DNA of 12,791 nucleotides from Campylobacteraceae bacterium (GTDB lineage Bacteria; Campylobacterota; Campylobacteria; Campylobacterales; Sulfurovaceae), in the NCBI GenBank assembly GCA_027022775.1, contig JALVXO010000092.1:1-12791 (forward strand), written 5' to 3'. Shown piece by piece: positions 1-7,053 of the stretch (the stretch's first letter is position 1; the number at the start of each line of letters is the position of its first letter). Below the pieces are notes generated by a model, which was not told the DNA's origin, did no database searches, and saw nothing but the letters and a program-made list of their open reading frames with translations. A program made the position numbers and the translations under genes.

Positions 1-1
1 G

Positions 2-61
2 GAAATAGAAGGGACCAGCACTTTTGACAAAGAAAAAATGAACTGCCTGATGAGTGATTGA
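2..61 (+). CDS. C-terminal fragment of an upstream gene (partial)
   Basis: The frame starting at base 2 is open from the window edge and encodes 19 residues (EIEGTSTFDKEKMNCLMSD) before a TGA at 59-61. The other forward frames close early, and the gap after the stop looks intergenic, which supports a real gene end. The peptide is too short to identify. In Campylobacter jejuni, as I recall, the gene before trxA-trxB is a UPF0102/YraN family gene; that this is the same gene is a synteny guess and no motif supports it. Confidence 0.4.
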   Translation, partial: EIEGTSTFDKEKMNCLMSD

Positions 62-228
62 AAAGCACGATTAAGCTTAAAGAGTTTTTTGAGATATAAA
101 TCTTTTTTAACTCAATGGTATTTATGATACAACTTTTATAATAAAACTGTTTTTTTACTCCTATTATCTTTTTTTGCAAGTTAGAAAAAGGTATAATTCT
201 GCATATTTTCCAAACGAAAGGATTTTTT
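62..228. other. Intergenic leader before trxA
   Basis: This 167-bp gap is very AT-rich. It contains the palindrome TTAAGCTTAA (71-80), inside a 13-base word ATTAAGCTTAAAG (70-82) that recurs at 4722-4734 beside the left arm of the second inverted-repeat element. A weak GAGTT/AACTC pairing (82-86 with 109-113) is possible. T-runs at about 150-175 precede the trxA -10 box. No ORF is evident. Confidence 0.5.
192..197 (+). promoter_or_regulatory. Putative -10 box of the trxA promoter (TATAAT)
   Basis: A perfect TATAAT lies 31 bp before the trxA start, which predicts a leader of about 25 nt. No good -35 box sits 17 bp upstream. There are T-rich runs instead, as is known for sigma-70 promoters in Campylobacterota. 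The trxA ribosome site AAAGGA (217-222) follows at good spacing. Confidence 0.6.
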
Positions 229-549
229 ATGGGTAAATATATTGAGCTTACAGCTGACAACTTCAAGGATACAATTAAAGAGGGTGTTGTGTTGGTGGAT
301 TTTTGGGCGCCTTGGTGCGGGCCTTGCAGAATGATTGCTCCGGTAATCGAAGAGTTGGCTGAAGATTATGAAGGCAAAGCTAAAATCTGTAAAGTAAATA
401 CAGATGAGCAGCCGGCAATTGCGGCAGAGTATGGCATTAGATCTATTCCTACAATTCTATTTTTTAAAGACGGTCAGCTTGTTGACCAAATGATCGGCGC
501 AGCAGGCAAAGCTATCTTTGCAGAAAAACTGGACGCTCTATTGGCGTAA
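229..549 (+). CDS. trxA: Thioredoxin
   Basis: A thioredoxin of 106 residues, the normal length for the family. It is the cytoplasmic dithiol reductant for ribonucleotide reductase, peroxiredoxins and other targets. The active site WCGPC is at residues 29-33 in the canonical context DFWAPWCGPC, and the cis-proline loop is the IPT of RSIPTILFF. The C-terminal half has the expected fold signature ending in a helix (EKLDALLA). The ATG has AAAGGA 6 nt upstream and a TATAAT box nearby. Its electron donor, TrxB, follows after a 124-bp gap containing a hairpin and an inverted repeat, so the two are probably one transcription unit with differential expression. No anomalous residues were seen. Confidence 0.97.
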   Translation: MGKYIELTADNFKDTIKEGVVLVDFWAPWCGPCRMIAPVIEELAEDYEGKAKICKVNTDEQPAIAAEYGIRSIPTILFFKDGQLVDQMIGAAGKAIFAEKLDALLA

Positions 550-551
550 TT

Positions 552-570
552 TAATCCCCTTCGGGGATTA
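552..570 (+). repeat. Perfect 8-bp hairpin after trxA
   Basis: TAATCCCC (552-559) and GGGGATTA (563-570) pair perfectly around a TTC loop, 3 nt after the trxA stop. The downstream bases (TTGGTATATT) are not a U-tract, so a strong intrinsic terminator is unlikely. A role as attenuator or 3'-end stabiliser of trxA mRNA is an inference. It abuts the larger inverted repeat that begins at 570. Confidence 0.6.
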
Positions 571-651
571 TTGGTATATTGGTTATTGGTATATTTGAGC
601 AGTGGGGTCAAGTGGTGACCTTAACCAATAACAAATAACCAATATACCAAT
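570..651. repeat. Long inverted repeat, element 1 (trxA-trxB gap)
   Basis: The left arm ATTGGTATATTGGTTATT (570-587) is the exact reverse complement of 634-651, giving an 18-bp stem. Both arms continue inward as degenerate copies of the same words (TTGGTATA, TTGGTTATT), so partial pairing extends further. The centre carries a second hairpin, GGTCA (606-610) with TGACC (616-620) around AGTGG. No ORF is present. The right arm ends just before the trxB ribosome site. It shares its design with the elements at 4731-4849 and 10450-10597, though not its arm sequence. Confidence 0.8.
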
Positions 652-673
652 TCATCAATTCAAAGGTAAAAAT

Positions 674-1618
674 ATGTTAGATTTGGCAATTATTGGCGGA
701 GGTCCTGCGGGGCTGACAGCCGGGCTTTATGCAACAAGAGGCGGGCTTAAAGATGTAGTGATGTTCGAAATGGGTATGCCGGGCGGTCAAATTACGCAAA
801 GCAGCGAGATAGAGAACTATCCCGGCGTTTTTAGAGAAGAGCCCCATTTAACAGGCATGGAGCTTATGGAGCCGTGGCCAAAGCAGTGTATGCATTTTGG
901 GCTTAAGCATGAAATGGCAGAGGTTAAGCAGGTTAAAAAAGAGGAAGATATTTTTAAAATTATTACTCCAAGCCAAGAGTATGAGGCAAAAAGCGTAATA
1001 GTCTGCACCGGAAGCACCCCAAAAAGAGCAGGTTTTAAAGGCGAAGATGAGTTTTTTGGCAGGGGTGTGAGCACCTGTGCAACATGTGATGGATTTTTTT
1101 ACAAAGATAAAGAGGTTGCGGTATTAGGCGGCGGAGATACGGCGCTTGAAGAGGCTCTTTATCTGGCAAATATCTGTTCTAAAGTTTATCTGATTCACAG
1201 AAGAGATAAATTCAGAGCTGCTCCTCCGACAGTAGAGAGAGCCGAAAATAACCCTAAAATTGAATTTGTTTTAAATGCAACAATAAAAGAGGCTTACGGT
1301 TCTGCAATGGGGCTTGACGGCGTAATTATCGAGCAGGATGGCAAAGAGATTGACCTTAAAGTGCCGGGACTTTTTGTATTTGTGGGGCATAATGTAAATA
1401 ATAAGGTTTTAAAGCAGGATGATGGAAGCTTTCTGTGTGATGTTAACGACTGGGGCGAAGTTATCGTGAATTTAAAAATGCAAACAAGCGTGCCGGGGCT
1501 GTTTGCAGCCGGCGATGTAAGAGTTGATGCAGCAAAACAGGTAGTCTGTGCAGCAGGTGACGGTGCTGTTGCCGGAATTGGCGCATTAAATTATGTTCAG
1601 GAGCATTTTAATGATTAA
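674..1618 (+). CDS. trxB: Thioredoxin reductase (NADPH)
   Basis: A flavoenzyme of 314 residues, the usual bacterial low-molecular-weight TrxB length. It passes electrons from NADPH through FAD and a redox disulfide to thioredoxin. The N-terminal FAD-binding motif is IIGGGPAGLTAGLY. The catalytic pair is C135-A-T-C138 within CATCDGFFY. The NADPH domain shows VLGGGDTALEEA and HRR (as HRRDKFRA), and the C-terminal FAD motif is FAAGDVR. AAAGG (662-666) precedes the ATG. The 3' end overlaps dapB by 8 nt. Its place next to its substrate trxA supports the assignment over other pyridine nucleotide-disulfide oxidoreductases. Confidence 0.96.
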   Translation: MLDLAIIGGGPAGLTAGLYATRGGLKDVVMFEMGMPGGQITQSSEIENYPGVFREEPHLTGMELMEPWPKQCMHFGLKHEMAEVKQVKKEEDIFKIITPSQEYEAKSVIVCTGSTPKRAGFKGEDEFFGRGVSTCATCDGFFYKDKEVAVLGGGDTALEEALYLANICSKVYLIHRRDKFRAAPPTVERAENNPKIEFVLNATIKEAYGSAMGLDGVIIEQDGKEIDLKVPGLFVFVGHNVNNKVLKQDDGSFLCDVNDWGEVIVNLKMQTSVPGLFAAGDVRVDAAKQVVCAAGDGAVAGIGALNYVQEHFND

Positions 1619-2378
1619 AATAGGTATATTAGGAAGCACCGGAAGAATGGGTGCGCATTTAATAAAAAATACAGTAGAAGATGAAGAGCTGGATTTAGCG
1701 GTTGTTCATGTTTTTGATGAGTTAAAAACCGCGGTTCCAGAGAGCACGCTTATTACAAACGATATGGATAAATTGGTAGAAACAGCCGATGTAATTGTGG
1801 ATTTTTCTGCACCGGCTGCAACCGAAGCGCTTTGCGAAGCGGTAATTAAAAACCCAAAACCGATTGTGGTAGCAACAACAGGGTTTAATGCCCATCAGCA
1901 AAATCTTTTGGCAGAAGCGGCAAAAGTTGCGCCGGTTCTTTACTCTTCTAATATGTCTATAGGAATTGCGCTGCTTAAGCAGCTGGTTCGCGATGTTGCG
2001 GCAAAATTGCCGGATTTCGATATTGAAATTGTAGAGATGCACCACCGCCACAAAGTGGATGCTCCAAGCGGAACGGCGCTTACTTTGGCAGAGTTTGCCG
2101 CCAAGGGGCGCGGCTTGGATTTGGATAAAGTTCGTGTAAGCGGAAGAGACGGGCAGATTGGGCCAAGAAGCAAAGATGAAATTGCGGTAATGGCATTAAG
2201 AGGCGGCGATATTGTAGGCCGTCACACTGTAGGCTTTTATAATGATGGCGAATTTATCGAACTTTCTCACACAGCCACAAGCAGAGATACATTCTCTAAA
2301 GGGGCTTTAAGAGCTGCTAAATGGCTGGTTAATCAGCCTAATGGATTATACAGCATTAATGATGCTATCGGTATTTAA
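1611..2378 (+). CDS. dapB: 4-hydroxy-tetrahydrodipicolinate reductase
   Basis: DapB reduces 4-hydroxy-tetrahydrodipicolinate with NAD(P)H in the diaminopimelate/lysine pathway, which feeds peptidoglycan and protein synthesis. The start chosen is ATG 1611 rather than the in-frame ATG at 1593: it gives the family N-terminus MIKIGILGSTGRMG, whose GxxGxxG loop binds the nucleotide, and has CAGGAG 7 nt upstream. The product is 255 residues. The signature EMHHRHKVDAPSGTA places catalytic H144 and K148 where E. coli has H159 and K163. The start lies inside the trxB stop (ATGATTAA overlap), suggesting translational coupling. There is no obvious metabolic link to thioredoxin reductase. Confidence 0.95.
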   Translation: MIKIGILGSTGRMGAHLIKNTVEDEELDLAVVHVFDELKTAVPESTLITNDMDKLVETADVIVDFSAPAATEALCEAVIKNPKPIVVATTGFNAHQQNLLAEAAKVAPVLYSSNMSIGIALLKQLVRDVAAKLPDFDIEIVEMHHRHKVDAPSGTALTLAEFAAKGRGLDLDKVRVSGRDGQIGPRSKDEIAVMALRGGDIVGRHTVGFYNDGEFIELSHTATSRDTFSKGALRAAKWLVNQPNGLYSINDAIGI

Positions 2379-2391
2379 GGAGCCAAATTAA

Positions 2392-3768
2392 ATGTGTGCA
2401 GTTGTTGGGGTTTATGGAACTAAAGAGGCTTCTAAAGTTGCCTATTACGCGCTTTTTGCTATGCAGCACAGAGGGCAGGAATCAAGCGGAATTAGTGCGG
2501 CAAACAAGCAGACAATCACCCTTATTAAAGACAGAGGCCTTGTAACCGATATATTTAACGAAGAGAGTTTTAAAGTATTAGAAGGATACTGCGCAATCGG
2601 GCACAACCGCTACTCTACAGCCGGAAAAGATTCTGTGCTGGATGCCCAGCCGGTATTTGCAAGATATAAGCTTGGCGAAATTGCAGTTGCACATAACGGC
2701 AACCTTACAAATAAAATGCCTGTGCGAGAAGAGTTAATCGATAACGGCGCAATTTTCCAAACCTTTATGGATACCGAAAATATAGTGCATCTGATTGCAA
2801 AAAGCAAAAAGAAAAAGTTAAAAGACCGCATAAAAGATATGCTTACAAAAATCGAAGGGGCTTACTGCCTGATAATCCAGAGCCGCTCAAAAATGTTTGT
2901 AATACGCGATAGATTTGGCATTAGGCCTTTAAGTTTGGGGCAGCTGCCAGATGGCGGATATATTGTTGCAAGCGAAACATGCGCTTTTGATTTGGTCGGG
3001 GCTAAATTTATCCGCGATGTTAAACCGGGCGAAATGTTAACTTTTGAAAAGAAAGAGGGGAAATTTAGATATAAATCGGAGCAGATTTTTGAACCCGATT
3101 ACCGCCCGTGCGCATTTGAGTATATCTATTTTGCAAGACCCGACAGCGTAATTGACGGTAAAAATGTTTATGAAACCCGCGTAAAATGTGGGCTGCAGCT
3201 TGCAAAAGAGCAGCCTGCGGATGTTGATATGGTTATTCCTGTGCCAGACAGCGGCGTTGCTGCAGCAATGGGGTATGCGCAAGGTATTGGCAAGCCGTTT
3301 AATATGGCAATTGTCAGAAACCACTATGTGGGCAGAACCTTTATTGAACCGACCCAAAAAATAAGAGATTTAAAAGTAAAACTTAAACTCTCTCCTATCA
3401 GTTATTTAATTAAAGGCAAAAAAATTGCAGTTATAGATGACTCTTTAGTGCGCGGAACCACCTCTAAACAGATTGTTAAAATGTTAAAAGATGCGGGCGC
3501 AAAAGAGGTGCACATGAGAATTGCAGCTCCTGAAATTAAGTATCCATGCCGCTACGGAATTGATACGCCGACAAGAGAAGAGCTTATTTCCAACTCTTAT
3601 ACGCCGCAAGAGATTGCCCGTAAAATTAAAGCTGAGAGTGTAGGCTTCTTGAGTATCGACGGGCTTGTAGATGCCCTTGGCAGAGATAGAAACTACTCTT
3701 TAGTAAGTTTTGACGGCAACTATTTTGCAGGCGGCTGCGCAGAGAGTTTAGATTGTTCAAATAAGTAG
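2392..3768 (+). CDS. purF: Amidophosphoribosyltransferase
   Basis: PurF makes 5-phosphoribosylamine from PRPP and glutamine, the committing step of purine synthesis. It has 458 residues. Translation begins MCAVVGVYG, so Cys2 becomes the N-terminal nucleophile after Met removal with no propeptide. HRGQESSGI and HNRYST mark the glutaminase domain, and the PRPP loop is VIDDSLVRGTT. Two of the four cysteines that hold the Fe-S cluster in Bacillus subtilis PurF have counterparts, C240 (CAFEYIYF) and C386 (CRYGID). The C-terminal CxxC segment is replaced by NYSLVSFDGNYF, so a cluster is unlikely; this comparison is from memory. AAGGAG (2377-2382) supports the start. The dapB stop is 13 nt upstream and the next gene starts 4 nt after its stop. 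Confidence 0.95.
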   Translation: MCAVVGVYGTKEASKVAYYALFAMQHRGQESSGISAANKQTITLIKDRGLVTDIFNEESFKVLEGYCAIGHNRYSTAGKDSVLDAQPVFARYKLGEIAVAHNGNLTNKMPVREELIDNGAIFQTFMDTENIVHLIAKSKKKKLKDRIKDMLTKIEGAYCLIIQSRSKMFVIRDRFGIRPLSLGQLPDGGYIVASETCAFDLVGAKFIRDVKPGEMLTFEKKEGKFRYKSEQIFEPDYRPCAFEYIYFARPDSVIDGKNVYETRVKCGLQLAKEQPADVDMVIPVPDSGVAAAMGYAQGIGKPFNMAIVRNHYVGRTFIEPTQKIRDLKVKLKLSPISYLIKGKKIAVIDDSLVRGTTSKQIVKMLKDAGAKEVHMRIAAPEIKYPCRYGIDTPTREELISNSYTPQEIARKIKAESVGFLSIDGLVDALGRDRNYSLVSFDGNYFAGGCAESLDCSNK

Positions 3769-3772
3769 GTCT

Positions 3773-4726
3773 ATGCAGAAAATTAAAACATTTGGCAGCT
3801 ATTTAAAGGCAAAGTATGGATGCAAAGTTAAAAAAATCCCTCTAGCAATCGGGGGATTTACTTGCCCTAATATTGACGGCACAGTTGCCAAAGGGGGCTG
3901 CACTTTTTGCCTGAATGACTCTTTTAGCCCCAATGTTGCAAAAAACAGAGACAGAATTTTTTTAAATTTAACCTCTAAAGATAACCCTTTATTGGATAAT
4001 CAGTTAAATCAGGTAGTTGAGCAGATTAATAAAACAAAACAGGAATTTAAACATTTAGGGGTAAAAAAATATATTGCATATTTTCAAGCTTTTACAAACA
4101 CTTATGCACCGTTTGATACGCTGCAAAAGCTTTATAGCAAGGCGCTTGAGCAAAAAGATATAATCGGTTTGAGTATCGGCACAAGAAGCGATTGTGTAGA
4201 GGATGAAGTGCTGGAGTTTCTGAGCGAACTTAGCAAAACCCATGAAATCTGGATAGAGTTTGGAATTCAATCGATTTATGACGAGACGCTTCGCCGCATA
4301 AACAGAGGGCATGATGCTAAAAATGTTGAAGATGCGATAAAAAAGGCAAAAAGTTACGGGCTGAATGTGTGCGGGCATCTGATTTTCGGACTGCCGGGCG
4401 AAACACAGGAGATGATGTTAAATTCTGCTAAAAAATCTTTTGAGTGGGGGATTGACTCTGTTAAGTTTCATCCGTTGTATGTGGTTAAAAACACACTTCT
4501 TGCAAATGAGTATAATCGTGGCGAATTTACCCCGATTGATTTAAATTTATATTTAGATACCTTAATTAAAGCTTTAAAGCTTATGCCTAGTGATATAATA
4601 GTGCAAAGAGTTACAGCCGGAATCAGCGACGATACCCTGCTGGCACCAAAATGGTGCGGCGAGAGTAAAAATTATCTGATGAATATAATCAGAAAACGGC
4701 TTGCTGAGGAAGGGATGCTTTATTAA
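3773..4726 (+). CDS. Radical SAM protein, YhcC/TIGR01212 type
   Basis: A 317-residue radical SAM protein of the YhcC/YtqA-like family. The [4Fe-4S]-binding cysteines have the family spacing CX11CX2C rather than the classic CX3CX2C: C31, C43 and C46 in TCPNIDGT...GGCTFC. Further family marks are SIGTRSDCV, the EFGIQS strand with ERI-like follow-up (LRRINRGHD), and HLIFGLPGET, a typical radical SAM barrel strand. The substrate is unknown to me, so no specific reaction is assigned. It starts 4 nt after the purF stop with AGTAGG as a modest ribosome site, so it is probably cotranscribed with purF. A large inverted repeat follows its stop, separating it from hemB. Confidence 0.85.
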   Translation: MQKIKTFGSYLKAKYGCKVKKIPLAIGGFTCPNIDGTVAKGGCTFCLNDSFSPNVAKNRDRIFLNLTSKDNPLLDNQLNQVVEQINKTKQEFKHLGVKKYIAYFQAFTNTYAPFDTLQKLYSKALEQKDIIGLSIGTRSDCVEDEVLEFLSELSKTHEIWIEFGIQSIYDETLRRINRGHDAKNVEDAIKKAKSYGLNVCGHLIFGLPGETQEMMLNSAKKSFEWGIDSVKFHPLYVVKNTLLANEYNRGEFTPIDLNLYLDTLIKALKLMPSDIIVQRVTAGISDDTLLAPKWCGESKNYLMNIIRKRLAEEGMLY

Positions 4727-4730
4727 GCTT

Positions 4731-4849
4731 AAAGCGTAAAGCTAAAAGCATAAAGCTTGTAGGTGCGGCTGTGCCGCACACAGTAAATGTTTATTGTGTT
4801 TAGTTAAAGTGAATTGGCTTTTTGCTTTAAGCTTTTAGCTTTACGCTTT
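4731..4849. repeat. Long inverted repeat, element 2 (radical SAM-hemB gap)
   Basis: The left arm (4731-4756) and right arm (4824-4849) are reverse complements at 25 of 26 positions. Both are built from iterations of AAAGC with short spacers. Between them lie two nested hairpins: GTGCGGC-TGT-GCCGCAC (4763-4779, perfect 7-bp stem) and a 10-bp AT-rich stem with one G-T wobble (4778-4787 with 4790-4799). There is no gene. The left arm starts 5 nt after the radical SAM stop and the right arm ends 1 nt before the hemB ribosome-site region, so nearly the whole gap is the element. Confidence 0.85.
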
Positions 4850-4867
4850 CAAAAGGATGGGAAAATT

Positions 4868-5842
4868 ATGTTTGCAAGATTTAGACGGAAAAGACTCAAC
4901 GGTGTGCTGCGTGACCTGTTGACTGAGACCACATTGACTGTTAATGATTTTATTTATCCTCTGTTTGTGCGAAGCGGCGAGGGGGTAAAGAATGAAGTTG
5001 CCTCTATGCCTGGCGTTTATCAGATGAGTATAGATGAAATCATTAAAGAGTGCGCTGTTTTAAAAGAGCTTGGGATAAAATCTATTATTCTTTTTGGAAT
5101 TCCTGATGTAAAAGACAGTGTCGGCAGCGACGCAATGTGCGAGCATGGGATTATTGCAACTGCAGTCCGCGAGATAAAAAAGGCGCATCCTGATATGTTT
5201 GTAACCACAGACCTTTGTTTTTGCGAATACACAGACCACGGGCATTGCGGTGTGCTAGACCCTGTGTTAGAAACCGTAGACAACGATATTACGTTAAAAA
5301 ATTTAGGTTTGCAGGCGGTTGTGCATGCTAAAGCGGGTGTTGATATGATTGCCCCTAGCGGCATGATGGACGGTATGATTGTTGCAATCCGCGAAGCACT
5401 TGACGAGGCGGGCTTTGCACATATTCCTATTATGAGTTACTCTACTAAATTTGCAAGTTCATATTACGGCCCTTTCCGCGATGTTGCAGAGAGCGCTCCA
5501 AGTTTTGGCGACAGAAGAAGCTACCAGATGAACCCTGCAAACAGAAGGGAAGCGATTTTAGAAAGCCTAGAAGATGAAAAAGAGGGTGCAGATATTTTAA
5601 TGGTAAAACCAGCTCTTGCATATATGGATATAATCCGCGATATCAGAGAACACTCTAAACTCCCGCTTGCGGTATATAATGTTAGCGGCGAATACTCAAT
5701 GCTAAAAATGGCGGACAAAGCTGGTGTAATAGATTATAAACGCGTAATGATGGAAACCCTGATAGGGTTTAAAAGAGCCGGCGCCGATATTATAATAACC
5801 TACCACGCCAAAGAGGCAGCGGAGATTTTAAGAAAAGCTTAA
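4868..5842 (+). CDS. hemB: Delta-aminolevulinic acid dehydratase (porphobilinogen synthase)
   Basis: HemB condenses two 5-aminolevulinate molecules to porphobilinogen in heme and other tetrapyrrole synthesis. The product is 324 residues, typical for the family. The zinc-binding triad is C117, C119 and C127 in LCFCEYTDHGHCG. The two active-site lysines are K194 (YSTKFASSYYGPF) and Schiff-base K247 (MVKPALAY). The start is ATG 4868, preceded by AAAAGGA (4851-4857). An in-frame TTG at 4814 would add 18 residues translated from the repeat arm and is rejected. No promoter is clear, so it may be read from upstream through the inverted repeat. It converges on gmk. Confidence 0.96.
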   Translation: MFARFRRKRLNGVLRDLLTETTLTVNDFIYPLFVRSGEGVKNEVASMPGVYQMSIDEIIKECAVLKELGIKSIILFGIPDVKDSVGSDAMCEHGIIATAVREIKKAHPDMFVTTDLCFCEYTDHGHCGVLDPVLETVDNDITLKNLGLQAVVHAKAGVDMIAPSGMMDGMIVAIREALDEAGFAHIPIMSYSTKFASSYYGPFRDVAESAPSFGDRRSYQMNPANRREAILESLEDEKEGADILMVKPALAYMDIIRDIREHSKLPLAVYNVSGEYSMLKMADKAGVIDYKRVMMETLIGFKRAGADIIITYHAKEAAEILRKA

Positions 5843-5849
5843 ACCAAAA

Positions 5850-6464
5850 CTATCCATTAAGCCATTTTTTAATAAAATCTTTTGCTCTTTTGCTATCCAT
5901 GCGGTTTCTGGCGGCGCTGGCTATGGCAATAAACTCTTTTGCAGCTATGTTTGCATCATCATTTATTATTACAAAATCGTATTCATCTATAGCCTTTATC
6001 TCCTCTTTGGCATTTTTTAACCGTTTATTTATTATTTCCAAATCGTCGCTTCTCCTGCTCTTTAAGCGCCTCTCCAGCTCTTTAAGGCTAGGCGGGGTAA
6101 TAAATGCGCTTACAACAATATCCCCAAGCGCTTCCCTAACAAGCCTGTGCCCTTGCACATCAATATCAAAAATCACCAGTTTGCCGTTTTTTAGCGCTTC
6201 TAAAACCGGTTTTAAAGAGGTGCCGTAATAGTTTCCGTGAACCTCGGCATACTCTAAAAAATTTCCCTCTTTAATATCGCGTTCAAACTCCTCTTTGGTT
6301 GCAAAAAAGTAATCTCTGCCGTGAACCTCTCCATCTCGCGGTGCTCTTGTTGTGGTGGATACAGAAAAGTAATAATCTCCGATTTTATCGCTTGCTAAAT
6401 CTATTATTGTGCTTTTGCCGGCTCCGCTTGGCCCAGACAGAACCAAAACCGCCCCATTACTCAT
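5850..6464 (-). CDS. gmk: Guanylate kinase
   Basis: Gmk phosphorylates GMP to GDP with ATP, an essential step in GTP/dGTP supply and in recycling cyclic di-GMP breakdown products. The P-loop GPSGAGKST lies near the N-terminus, followed by the GMP-binding stretch STTTRAPRDGEVHGRDYFF with F..T..EF, and later VIFDIDVQG. The 204-residue product is of normal length. ATG 6464 is preferred because AAGAG lies 8 nt upstream. A GTG at 6473 adds three residues (MII) and lacks a ribosome site. Its start overlaps the upstream receiver-like gene by 8 nt (ATGAGTAA). Only 7 bp separate its stop from that of hemB on the other strand, with no visible terminator. Confidence 0.95.
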   Translation of the reverse strand: MSNGAVLVLSGPSGAGKSTIIDLASDKIGDYYFSVSTTTRAPRDGEVHGRDYFFATKEEFERDIKEGNFLEYAEVHGNYYGTSLKPVLEALKNGKLVIFDIDVQGHRLVREALGDIVVSAFITPPSLKELERRLKSRRSDDLEIINKRLKNAKEEIKAIDEYDFVIINDDANIAAKEFIAIASAARNRMDSKRAKDFIKKWLNG

Positions 6465-7053
6465 AATTATCACTCTTAAATTGGATTTTAATAGAAATTT
6501 TTGCCCCTTTTAACAATCTTTTAATATCTTTTTTGCTTAAAGTGCTTATTTCATAAAGCAGCTCTTTTGCCTTTTTCTTCTTAAGCTTAAGGCTTTGCCT
6601 GTCTGTTAGCAAATCTATGTAACTTAACTCCTGCTTATGTTCATCCTCATCATCCTGAATTAACTCTTTTATTCTGGCAATCTCTTGCGGATCTAAAATT
6701 TTAGTTTTAATCTCATTGGTTTTAACATGGACACTGCTTATTTTAAGAGGCAAATTCTCCAGTGCATTTTTAATATCTTTTGGTAAAAAAGGTTTTTTAA
6801 TTACTTCATCAACTTTAGTTTTTATATGCCTGTTTGTGCCGATAAATATAAGTTTAGAGTATTCGATATTCTTTATAAATTCAAGTTCCATATCCAAGTT
6901 GTAGACAGAATCGTCTAAAAAAATGGTATCGTAAATACCAGATGCAACTTCTTTTGAGCTGTTTACATAATCGGTATTAAAATTCTCTTTTTCCAAAATC
7001 AGCTTTATAAGCTCTTTTACTACATTTGAGCGCGAAATAACAAGTATATTCAT
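6457..7053 (-). CDS. chePep: ChePep-like protein with degenerate receiver domain
   Basis: A 198-residue protein in three parts. Residues 1-100 have a receiver-like pattern: a beta strand MNILVIS, acidic D47-D48 in IFLDDS where the phosphoacceptor would be, T73 (IFIGT) and K87-P-F (VIKKPF). The acidic pair usual after the first strand is replaced by S7-R8, so normal phosphorylation is doubtful. Residues 114-142 form a charged linker with DDEDE. Residues 143-198 are a lysine-rich helical tail. In Helicobacter pylori the gene next to gmk (HP0322, poly-E-rich) encodes ChePep, a polar regulator of flagellar rotation with an N-terminal receiver-like domain, and orthologs were reported across the phylum. 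Synteny and architecture make this a short-linker homolog. TAGGA (6 nt before ATG) supports the start. Confidence 0.65.
   Translation of the reverse strand: MNILVISRSNVVKELIKLILEKENFNTDYVNSSKEVASGIYDTIFLDDSVYNLDMELEFIKNIEYSKLIFIGTNRHIKTKVDEVIKKPFLPKDIKNALENLPLKISSVHVKTNEIKTKILDPQEIARIKELIQDDEDEHKQELSYIDLLTDRQSLKLKKKKAKELLYEISTLSKKDIKRLLKGAKISIKIQFKSDNYE

Noticed and set aside
552..570. Strong intrinsic terminator after trxA
   Set aside because: The stem is good but no U-tract follows. It is listed only as a hairpin.
4731..4849. Insertion sequence or CRISPR repeat
   Set aside because: There is no transposase ORF, no target-site duplication that I can recognise, and no regular repeat-spacer units; only paired arms and hairpins.
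4814..4867. TTG start extending hemB by 18 codons
   Set aside because: The extension is translated from the right arm of inverted-repeat element 2 and has no family similarity. ATG 4868 has a ribosome site and gives the normal HemB N-terminus.
6465..6473. GTG start for gmk adding three residues
   Set aside because: There is no ribosome site at a suitable distance; ATG 6464 has AAGAG 8 nt upstream and gives a typical 8-nt overlap.
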